A DNA stretch of 64,000 nt from Clarkia xantiana subsp. parviflora (Eukaryota; Streptophyta; Magnoliopsida; Myrtales; Onagraceae): contig JAPTYO010000017.1 of NCBI GenBank assembly GCA_036873135.1, positions 15,500,001 to 15,564,000 of the forward strand, read 5' to 3'. The notes beneath the pieces are model-generated. The model had not been told where the DNA came from, made no database searches, and saw only the letters and a program-made list of their open reading frames with translations. Below are positions 20,470 through 30,400 of the stretch, piece by piece. Position 1 is the first letter of the stretch; each line of letters begins with the position of its first letter. A program made the translations under genes and the position numbers.

Positions 20470-22400
20470 TCGAAGAAAGTCGCCTTAAGTGGCGCCCAAT
20501 AAAGTCGCCTTAAGTGGTGCCCAATAAAATCGCCTTAAGTGGTGTATGCTATTTATCGTTTAAATTCAATGTAAACCTATTTTATGCCAATAAATAAAGA
20601 GGTTGCTTCCAAACAAGAATTGTCCTTAGATTTATGTTAAGTGTAAAAGTCGCCTTCAGTGGTGCACGATGAAAGTCGCCTTCAGTGGTGCACGAGAAAA
20701 GTCGCCTTCAGTGGTGCACGATGAAAGTCGCCTTCAGTGGTGCACAATACTTAGGTTTATTCTAAGTATCCGAAAGTCGCCTTCAGTGGTGCACGAGAAA
20801 AGTCGCCTTCAGTGGTGCACGATGAAAGTCGCCTTCAGTGGTGCACGACAAAAGTCGCCTTCAGTGGTGCACAATGAAAGTCGCCTTCAGTGGTGCACGA
20901 CAAAAGTCGCCTTCAGTGTTGCACGACAAAAGTCGCCTTCAGTGGTGCACGATGAAAGTCGCCTTCAGTGGTGCACGATGAAAGTCGCCTTCAGTGGCGC
21001 ACGATGAAAGTCGCCTTCAGTGGTGCACGATGAAAGTCGCCTTCAGTGGTGCACGACGAAAGTCGCCTTCAGTGGTGCACGAGAAAAGTCGCCTTCAGTG
21101 GTGCACGATGAAAGTCGCCTTCAGTGGTGCACAATACTTAGGTTTATTCTAAGTATCCGAAAGTCGCCTTCAGTGGTGCACGAGAAAAGTCGCCTTCAGT
21201 GGTGCACGATGAAAGTCGCCTTCAGTGGTGCACGACGAAAGTCGCCTTCAGCGGTGCACGATGAAAGTCGCCTTCAGTGGTGCACGACGAAAGTCGCCTT
21301 CAGTGGTGCCCGATGAAAGTCGCCTTCAGTGGTGCACGACGAAAGTCGCCTTCAGTGGTGCCCGATGAAAGTCGCCTTCAGTGGTGCACGAGGAAAGTCG
21401 CCTTAAGTGGTGCACAATATTTAGATTTACTCTAAGTATCTAAAAGTCGCCTTCAGTGGTGCACAATGAAAGTCGCCTTCAGTGGTGCACGACAAAAGTC
21501 GCCTTCAGTGGTGCACGACAAAAGTCGCCTTCAGTGGTGCACGATGAAAGTCGCCTTCAGTGGTGCACGATGAAAGTCGCCTTCAGTGGCGCACGATGAA
21601 AGTCGCCTTCAGTGGTGCACGATGAAAGTCGCCTTCAGTGGTGCACGACGAAAGTCGCCTTCAGTGGTGCACGAGAAAAGTCGCCTTCAGTGGTGCACGA
21701 TGAAAGTCGCCTTCAGTGGTGCACAATACTTAGGTTTATTCTAAGTATCCGAAAGTCGCCTTCAGTGGTGCACGAGAAAAGTCGCCTTCAGTGGTGCACG
21801 ATGAAAGTCGCCTTCAGTGGTGCACGACGAAAGTCGCCTTCAGTGGTGCCCGATGAAAGTCGCCTTCAGTGGTGCACGAGGAAAGTCGCCTTAAGTGGTG
21901 CACAATATTTAGATTTACTCTAAGTATCTAAAAGTCGCCTTCAGTGGTGCACGATGAAAGTCGCCTTCAGTGGTGCACGATGAAAGTCGCCTTCAGTGGT
22001 GCCCGACGAAAGTCGCCTTCAGTGGTGCCCGACAAAAGTCGCCTTCAGTGGTGCACAATGAAAGTCGCCTTCAGTGGTGCACGACAAAAGTCGCCTTCAG
22101 TGGTGCACGACAAAAGTCGCCCTCAGCGGTGCGCAATGAAAGTCGCCTTCAGTGGTGCACGATGAAAGTCGCCTTGAGTGGTGCATGATGCTTAGATTTA
22201 TTCTAAGTATCCGAAAGTCGTCTTAAGTGATGCCCGAGAAAAGACGTCTTAAGTGATGCACGATTTTTGGATTTGCTCTAAGTAATATAAAGTCGTCTTA
22301 AGTGATGCATAAAACCAAGTCGCCTTAAGTGGTGCGCAGAATTAAGTCGTCTTAAGTGATGCATGGAGTTAAGTCGCCTTAAGTGGTGCATGGAGTTAAG
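20470..22400 (+). repeat. 26-bp satellite-like array of B2
   Basis: Roughly 60 copies of a 26-bp unit containing GTCGCCTTCAGTGGTGCACG run from 20647 to about 22190. They are flanked by variants with CGCCTTAAGTGGTG (20475-20545 and 22200-22400). ACTTAGGTTTATTCTAAGT hairpin inserts recur at about 20750, 21130 and 21730, with diverged forms at 21410, 21905, 22190 and 22270. 20950-21170 and 21550-21770 repeat the same order of variants, so a segment of about 600 bp was duplicated. 26 is not a multiple of 3, so open frames through the array are incidental. 22400-22553 is the downstream end of the antisense gene. Confidence 0.93.
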
Positions 22401-22553
22401 TATCGAAGCTTCGACTTAAGCGCGTATAAGTAAAGTCACTCGGTGAAGTGCAACAAAAGATCGGAACCAGAGAAGTTTGATATTGATAAAGGGCTCGAAG
22501 GCCCGACAACAACGCAAAAGAAGAAGATACAAGGACTCTAAAGATAAAAACAC

Positions 22554-25272
22554 TCAAGCTTGGTCCTTGTCGGCAGCATGGGCAGCAGTTGGGTCCGCGG
22601 AGTCAGTAGCAGAGAGGTCCGCAGGATTGGCCTTGGGAGGATTGGCTATCGGGGCGTCCGCACTTGGAAGCTCAGAAGCATCCTCGACAACTACTGGAGT
22701 ACTCCCCCCATCACTCTCCTCGGAAAGAGCGAAGTACTTCTTCGCAAAGGGAGCGAGGGAAGGAGACTTGTCAAAATTGATGGCGTCCCCGTACTCCAGG
22801 TGGAGCTCCTCAACGGCGTTGAAGAGAGTGTTCTCCACCTCCGCGCTGAAGAACTTTAGGGCGTCAGCTTGGAAGCCCTCCGACTTCTGATAGTCCTCCC
22901 GACCCTTGGCCTCCACTTCGGCCAGCCGTGCCGGGAACCCCGCGATCAGCTCCTCTAGAGCCTTCTTTTCGAGGACCAGCTGGTCCTCGGCGGCCTTCTT
23001 CTCCTGGGTCAGCTGATCCACGACTGCCCCCCGTTCCTGCCGCTCCTGCCTCAAGAGCCCCTCGAAGTCCGCGATCTGCTGCTGAAGGCCCCGAATCTTC
23101 TCATTGAGAACAGCCAGCTCCTTGGCCAGCTTTCCCCGCGAAGACTGGGAGGCCTTGAGATCCGCCTGAAGTTGCTCCCGGACTCCTCGGTCCCGCTCCC
23201 GGGCCTCATCGTAGGCAATGATGTACCCGATGAGGCGGTTGTAATCCCCGAGCTCCTGCAGTCAAAAGGAAAAAGTGTTAGAAGGACAAAAGACTCGATT
23301 TATCGATCAATAAGGAAAAAGTGAAGTTCCACCTCGATGCGGCGCACAGCCATATCCCTGACGTCCCGCTCCATATGCGTCCGATTGAGGTAAATCGGAT
23401 GTCGCATAGAAGGCAGGATGGAACCCGCCAGAAGATGCAGGGCCAGCTCTTGGTCCTGTTCCCCTTGTGTGAGCGGGACTCCCTGAAGCGTCTGGATCGG
23501 AGCCCAGGGGGCATTGGCCTGCGAAGGGTTGTAGGGCCTATAGAAGTCCCTGTCGAGAGCCACGGGAGAGATGGGACGGGGAAGAGAAGGGCACATCTCC
23601 GTCTCAGCCCGGACAGGAGAGGGAGAAAAGTCATGGATGGGAGAGAGCTCCCGCTGCTGTGGAGAAGATGAGGGAAGCGGCCCCTGAGGGGTTGGTTTCA
23701 AGGGGGATTGCCCCGCCTTCCGACGCTGCTGAGGGGGATCAACCCCGCCGGTCTCCTCGGAGGAGTCCAGGGTCTCCACCTGGCGAAACTGTTCACCAGA
23801 TGGTGCCTTCTCTCCAGCTGAGGGAGGCACCCCCGCTGAAGGCGGTGCATCCGTAGAAACGGCAGCCCCCGAGGAAGCTCCCGAGCGACCTGCACCTGGA
23901 GGATGAAGAGCTTCAGATAGGTAGTCAGGAAGTTCATCGGGATTCTTACACCAAATGATACGTCGGGAGACGTATTGATCCTTCCCGCGGAAGTGATAGT
24001 AGCCCGCCTTCAAGACCCGGGGAGTTTCACCTCGAAGGATCCTCTTGACATCAGCAATCCGGCCCTCCTTGGTCGAGGAAATCAAGTCCGACGGAACCAT
24101 CCTTTTATAAGATTTAATAGCGAGTCGGAGTTGTTTACCTTCTTCAGCATTCTGGACCTCGAAGAGTTGATCCAGATCCACCCGCGGTCGCTTGGGTTGC
24201 TCCGTTGAAGGAGACCCCGACCTGGCAGCAGCAGCCTTCTTGGCAGACTTCCTCTTCCGCGAGGGGCGGACAGCGTCGGTCTCCCCCTGCTTAAGGAAGA
24301 AATCGGTCAGCACAGACACCTTCTTGGCTGCAAACAATAAACGAAGAAAAAGTTAGAGATTTTACCCAAGGGACCATGCTAGAAGGGCCGTCGAAGAGCT
24401 GCCCCCCAGAGACAATACTGAGGAGTCGGACCCCAGTATGCACCAGGTCCCGCTCCACCAGAGAGTTAGCATTGAGAGGAGTGTAGGACTCCCCCCAACG
24501 ATAAAGCTGGATCAATTGAAGGGTCTCGAAGTCCTCATCAGCATAGGAGTGGAAAGCAGGCGGAGGGTCTGCTGCCACCTCCCACCGAGGCCAAGGGATA
24601 GAAGAATGTTGGATGAAGAAGTAGCTCCTCTTCCAGCTACTGTTGTCAGAACCTGTATCAATCAAGAGTCCCCGACCCTTGACCACCTTCCAGGTGTCAC
24701 TGGTCCAACCGTGCCGGGCAAGCTGCTGCTTACTCCATTTGGGCATCCGAGGATAGAAAGCGCAAACCCCCGCCTCGTTGCATTTCAGTCCGTAAAAAGT
24801 CCGGAAAAGCTGGAGGCTGTAGACCCACTTCTGTCGGAGACAGAGGACTTGAAAGGCGTTCCAAATGCGGATGGCATGAGGAGAGAAGGTAGTAGGGTGT
24901 GTTTGGTAATGTTGGCACAGTTCGACCAGGTTACCGCAGAAGGGGAACCTGATCCCCGCTGATATTTGTCCCGTAGAGACAAATACCTCCCCTTTCTGGG
25001 GACGAGTAACCTCAAGGTCACTCGAGGGACGATGCCGATCGTACGGGAAGCGAGGTTCCCAGGTGAGAGTGATGCAACCCTCTCGGAGAGCTGCATCGTA
25101 AGCAGTGGTGGAAATTTCATTCGGAGCATAGTCAAATTTAAAAGATTTTCTCCCCTCGGAGCTGGAACCGCTGTCTGAAAAGCAACCAGGGCAAGAAAAT
25201 ACAGTGGGATTCTGGAAGAAATTAAAAAGGAAAAGACGAACGAGCAACGAAGAGTGTTTTCTTACCAGACAT
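22554..25272 (-). CDS. Antisense spliced gene of B2 (4 exons, 835 aa)
   Basis: Exons in coding order are 25272-25266, 25174-24366, 24322-23333 and 23255-22554, with the same sizes (7, 809, 990, 702 nt) as in B1. The product is of identical length and differs at only about ten positions, such as T for R after LLID, F for L in RFPxCGNL, and V for A in LAExEAK. The domain order is that of B1: conserved N-terminal domain, basic stretch, Pro/Ser region, coiled coil, acidic tail. The gene converges with the B2 gag-pol frame, the 26-bp array lying between. Two intact copies in an element with a collapsed pol suggest that the protein, or its transcription, matters to propagation. Confidence 0.8.
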
Positions 25273-25435
25273 GGTGGAGTAGAGGTCGAAAGAGATGAAC
25301 GGAGTGTCGCCGGAGAGACGATCGGAGAAGATTCCAAGGATCTTCGAAAGCACAGAGCTGGGAATTGCAGAAAAATCGCAGAGAGCTTTTGAGAATTCGA
25401 AGACGGTAAAAGTTAAATTGTGACTGTGGCTAGGG

Positions 25436-25442
25436 TTTTATA
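25436..25442 (-). promoter_or_regulatory. TATA box of the B2 antisense gene
   Basis: Reverse complement TATAAAA, 164 bp upstream of the start at 25272, in CTATAAAACCCTAGCC. 25443-25813 (between this promoter and the polypurine tract) has no gene. Confidence 0.65.
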
Positions 25443-25813
25443 GTCGAAGAAGACAGTTGAAAGGACACTTCGATCCAAGTCGTCAAATTCGAAAGGTCTT
25501 AATCTGAACCGTCGAGATGAAACGAGCAGAAGGACAACGGGCGTAATGATGAAACGGCCTGAAAAGCACTTTCCAGAAAAGGACAGGCGCGAAAAATCAG
25601 GCACGTGGGTCGAAAACGTCACTCCATCATCTGCTGCATTTAATGCACTAGAAAACCGAAGAGACCCTTGGGATATAGCAGTTATCCATAAAACCCTGAG
25701 GACACGTGGAGGAAAAAACTGATAACTTTAAGTAACTGAATCAAGGAGTAGATCCCCGACTCTAGTATTGGAAAACTCAGGAGTTGGAAGACACGACGAA
25801 CTAAAAGTCCCTC

Positions 25814-25829
25814 ATGTCTTGGGGGCAAA
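25814..25829 (+). other. Polypurine tract of B2
   Basis: ATGTCTTGGGGGCAAA ends at the base before the 3' LTR. Confidence 0.8.
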
Positions 25830-26528
25830 TGATGGGTCCGATTATAGCCGTCAGGCCCTTTAACAGCGAGGAAACGCCAGACAGGCCCACCAGGCCCAGA
25901 GTAAGGGTCAAGATGACCTAAGGAGAAGGGTCCCGATGAGAGGAGTCCCGACGAAATAGGGTCCCGACAGAGTCGGTCCCGACAGTGGAGCTAGAAGCTC
26001 CCGACGAGAAGCCTTTAAGTAGGCCCCGATGATGAATCCCTGAGAATGATTGGCCCTGTCACGATGACGAAGGGCCCCGAGCGGTGACACAACGAAATAA
26101 CTCTGGAGTCCCCGACGGGAGTCGGGACTCGTTACCAGAAGATAAAGCCAAGATATGCGGGGCGTGGTCGAGATATACGGAACGTGGTTAAGATACACGG
26201 ATCGTGGCCGAGATACGCGGGGCATGGCTAAGATACGCGAGATCGTGTACGAGATAAGCGGGATACGGGCTAACCACCCCTAACGGTTCGCCAGGTACCT
26301 GAGACACCTCTCTGCCTATAAAAGGGCAGGAGGTCACCTCAGATCAGGTTACGTTGAAATTCAATACTCTTGATATCTGTTGCTTGCCAGTCAGACGAAG
26401 TACTCATTTAAGCATCGGAGAGGGATTCTGGGTCACCGCCCGGTCTATCCCCTCTTGCAGGATTGCGTGGAGCGAAGGAGCTAGGAGTGCCGTCAAGATC
26501 CGTGCCGGAGTTCCACCGTGATCCAACA
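25830..26528 (+). repeat. B2 3' LTR (699 bp)
   Basis: TGATGGGTCCGATTATAG to GTGATCCAACA. It is followed by ACCCT, which matches the bases before 1515 and not the B1 integrase sequence expected if B2 had simply inserted into B1. Confidence 0.93.
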
Positions 26529-26664
26529 ACCCTAAGGTTCGGCCGAACCATATTACTTGGTGGCTAAGTAGGGTTTTAAAATCCACTAAAAATTTAACTT
26601 AGCCGTCAAGTAACATTAAATATAACAGATATTACCCTATAGATAATTAATGCGCAGTATATAT
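26529..26664 (-). repeat. Fragment of copia element F between two insertions
   Basis: This 136-bp AT-rich stretch resembles, in reverse, the 5' internal region of copia E (GTTACTTGATGGCTAAGTTA, about 40208-40230). It continues at 37581 across element C. It shows that composite B and element C both landed in the untranslated leader of the same minus-strand copia element. Confidence 0.6.
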
Positions 26665-27382
26665 TGATGGGTTCGATTACAGCCGTCAGGCCCTGTAATG
26701 GGGAGGAAACGGCAAACAGGCCCACAAGGCCCAAAATGAAGGTCAAGATGACCTAGGAGAAGGGTCCCGACGAAGGGAGTCCCGACGATGCAAGGTCCCG
26801 ACAGAGTCGGTCCCGACAGTTGAGCTGGAAGCTCCCGATGAGAAGCCTTTAAGTAGGCCCCGATGATAAATCCCTGTGAATGATAGGCCCTGTCACGATG
26901 ACGAGGGGCCCCGAGCGGTGACACAACGAGACAACTCTAGAGTCCCCGACAGGAGTCGGGACTCGTTATCAGAGGATAAGGCCAAGATACGCGGGGCGTG
27001 GCCGAGATACGCGGAACGTGGTTAAGATACACGGAGCGTGGCCGAGATACGCGGGGCGTGGCCGAGATACACGAGATCATGGCCTAGATAGGCGGGATCA
27101 CATCCGAGATATGCGGGATACGGGCTAACCACCCCCAACGGTTCACCAGGTACCTGAGGCATCTCTTCGCCTATAAAAGGGCAGGAGGTCACCTCAGAAC
27201 ACTTACGTTGAATTACATACCCTTTGAGATTATTGCTTGCCAGTTCGTATTGGGCACTCATTTAAGCATCGGAGAGGGATTCTGGGTCACCGCCCGGTCT
27301 ATCCCCTCTTGCAGGATTGCGTGGAGCGAAGGAGCTAGGATTGCCGTCAAAGTCCGTACCGGAGTTCCACTGTGATCCAACA
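26665..27382 (+). repeat. Element C 5' LTR (718 bp)
   Basis: Related to LTR B but clearly diverged. TATA box TATAAAAG lies at 27172-27179, then the R/U5 block AAGCATCGGAGAGGG and CTCTTGCAGG (27264-27315). Tandem variants of GATACGCGGGGCGTGGCCGA lie at 26985-27110. Confidence 0.93.
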
Positions 27383-27383
27383 T

Positions 27384-27401
27384 TGGCGCCGTCTGTGGGA
27401 A
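27384..27401 (+). other. Primer binding site of element C
   Basis: TGGCGCCGTCTGTGGGAA starts one base after the LTR end. Confidence 0.75.
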
Positions 27402-27418
27402 ACAAACAAAAAGCTGAT

Positions 27419-30400
27419 ATGCCTTCTACTCGATCGATGGCGGCTGACAAGAACAGAAGACAGGGACAATCTGGTGGTTCCCGTCACCCCGCTGCAACAA
27501 ATCTGGACTCAGTACCTGAACAGGAGGAAAACCAGAACCATCCCCCGGCTGAGCTCTCCCAAACAGGGGGGCACAATGGAGATCCCGAAGATATTGCTCC
27601 TCAGCACCAGGGCAATAGGGGGCAGGAGGCTCCCCCAGCTACAGACTTGACAAGAGCCGTAGCAGAAGCTATGCCCATGTTTCTTGCAGCCGTGGAGGCT
27701 CTCTTGGATCGGAGAGAGGCTGCGAGGAGGCAGGAGGAGATGCCCCCGTTGGAGGAAGTGGCCCCACCAACAGAGGGTCGGAACGCACAGGAAGTCCCGC
27801 CCCGAGGCCAGGACAGAAGTAGGGCAACTGGTCAGCCGGAGAGGTTCATGGTTGATGGGCCAGGACCAGTACAGCACAGGACCATTCCCCTGAATGGTCC
27901 CATCACTCCCGACCAGGTGGTAAAGATCGTGAACATCTGCATGGGAGAACAGAAGCCGCTGGTGTCGGAGCTAAGGGATCGATCCACTCATCCCTTCGTC
28001 CCCCGACTCATCGACACCCTAGCCCCGCCTGGGCTAGGTATCCCCACGATAAAGGAGTACGATGGCGAAGGAGATCCGGTTCGCCATGTCCAGAAACACC
28101 TCATAGCGTGTCTGGGAAGAGCCCCGAGTGAAGATATAGTGTGTACGCTGTTCCCGAACACACTTGGAGAAAGAGCCCTGACCTGGTTCTTTAGTCTGCC
28201 CCCAGGCTGCATCACTTGCTGGGCAGATATGCATGACCGATTCATTCAGCAGTACCAGGGGCGGAGACGTTTATTGAAGAGCGTGAGGTCCCTGACCCAG
28301 GTGGTGCAGAGGCCCTACGAATCGCTGGCACACTATTACCAGCGTTACACCGCCAGTGTGGCAGAGATCGACGAAGAGATCTCGGAAGGTGAGACCATAC
28401 GTACCTTCATTCGGAACTTAACAGCCCCCTATGGTTCCGATCTGATGCACAGCGTGGCTGAGAAAGCTGTGTGGAATATGGAGGCACTACAAAAGAGGGT
28501 GAAACGGCAAATCGATTTCCAGGAGTCGAAGATAGCCGCGGGAGAGCTGGAGCCCCCAAAGTCAAACAAAGGAAAGCAGTCGGTTAAACCCTTCGACGAT
28601 CGTAAGTCAAAGGGCAAACCCGAGAGTAGTCGGAATCGAGGCCGACCTGATCGAAGGGACGATAGGCGTTCTTCAAGGAAGGATAAGCGGGAGGATCTCG
28701 ACATTCCTCTCAACTGCTCCATGGCGGAAGTGCTGACAGTCATGGAACGACAAGGTATCTCCAGGTACCCTCCAAAGAAGGATGGAGAATTCTTGGGATC
28801 TCGCACGGATCGCTACTGCCGATTTCACCGCGCAAATGGTCACGACACCAATCACTGTCGGGAACTGAAGAAGGAGATCGAAAAGCTGATCCAGAAGGGG
28901 AAGCTCAAGGAATTCGTCGGGGATAAGCGGTGTCGATCCCGCTCTCGGTCCCGATCGCGGTCCCGTTCCCGATCCCGCGATCGGTCCCCAAAAAAGAAGA
29001 GAACCGATCCAGAGTCATCCGGTGCTCGCAAGAAGAGACGGGACACTATCAACGTGATTCATGGAGGGTTTGCTGCTGGAGGTGATACCTCATCCGCCCG
29101 AGAGGTCTATGCCTCTAGAATCCCTACGGCGGTGGTGCTGGGTAAGAGGTCCCGATCCTGGACCTTGAAAGAAGAGATGGTAATCTCCTTCTCGTCGGAA
29201 GACCTCATAGGCGTGGAGACTCCGCACGACGATGCCTTGGTGGTAACCTTGGATGTAGACGGGTTCGAAATGAAGAGAATTCTAATCGACGGGAGGAGAT
29301 CCTCCGACATCCTATTCATGGACGCGCTGGAGGCTATGGGGAAGACGAAGAAAGATCTAAAGGACGCAAACTTCCCGATGGTCGGGTTCTCTGGCTCAAC
29401 CTTCTATCCGCTAGGAGTAATCACCTTACCAGTGGAGTTTTGTAGCGGGTGGAAATCAGAAAGGAGGAACGTGGAGTTCGTGGTAGTCGATTCCGCGGGG
29501 ACCTACAACGCGATCATCGAAAGAACCACCATTAACCCCCTGATGGCGGTTGCCTCGACAGTGCACCAGAAGATGAAGTTGACCGACCATGGAGTCGGAG
29601 AGGTTAAGGGCGACCAGGTGGCTTCTCGAAAATGCTATGTTAACGCCACCCGAAGGAGGAGACGAGAGGCCATGACTGTCCTTCAGACAGACACGGATCC
29701 TAGAGAAGAGTTTGGGCGTCCTGCCCCCGTAGAAGATCTGAAAGAAGTCGAGATCGACGGACCCCAGAGGAAGGTGAAAATCGGGTCTGCCCTGACTGAA
29801 GAGACAGCCCAGAAATTAATTGAATTATTGAAGGAGTTCAAGGAGCTGTTTGCCTGGTCCCCCAGCGATATGCCAGGAATCAGTCCCGATGTGATTGTAC
29901 ACGAGCTGAAGATAGACCCCGCGATCAAGCCTATCACACAGAAAAGGCGTCCAATGGGCACGGATAAGAAGATCGCGATCCAACAGGAGGTGGGCAGGTT
30001 GCTCGATGCTGGGTTTATCAGAGAGCTCCGATTCCAAACTTGGGTCGCTAATCCCGTGCTGGTAAAAAAGACTAACGGGAAATGGCGAATGTGTGTGGAT
30101 TTCCGCGACCTGAACAAGGCTTGCCCAAAGGACTGTTACCCACTCCCGAGAATCGACCAGCTGGTGGATGCCACGTCGGGACATGAGCTGTTGAGTTTCA
30201 TGGATGCATATTCAGGCTACAACCAGATCAAGATGGCCAAGGAAGACGCTCCCCATACAGCGTTCTATGCAGACAGTGACATCTATCACTACGATGTCAT
30301 GCCTTTCGGGTTGATCAATGTTGGGGCCACCTACCAACGGATGGTGAACAAATTGTTTGGAGATATGCTGGGAGAAACCATGGAAGCTTACGTGGATGAT

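Larger units (their letters stand above)
1515..26528. mobile_element. Head-to-head composite gypsy retrotransposon B1-B2
   Basis: The left arm B1 (minus) consists of the 3' LTR (1515-1909 plus 12490-12798), antisense gene, repeat array and an integrase fragment ending at 16722. The right arm B2 (plus) is complete from 5' LTR to 3' LTR (16723-26528). The outer ends are TGTTGG and CCAACA, so both are U5 ends, and they are flanked by the same 5-bp repeat ACCCT. The arms are near-identical where they overlap, including a shared integrase deletion. Element A was later inserted into the left LTR. I infer that two cDNAs were joined before a single integration; simple nesting does not explain the shared outer duplication. 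Confidence 0.7.

Noticed and set aside
20669..22188. Long open frames with repeating SRLQWCT/KVAFSGAR strings
   Set aside because: They are produced by the 26-bp array. The unit is not a multiple of three and both strands are open, so they are incidental.
20647..22190. CRISPR-like array
   Set aside because: Units are directly adjacent without unique spacers, in a plant retrotransposon 3' region.
16723..26528. B2 as a simple nested insertion into B1
   Set aside because: The right flank of B2 is ACCCT plus copia F leader, not B1 integrase, and ACCCT also precedes B1.
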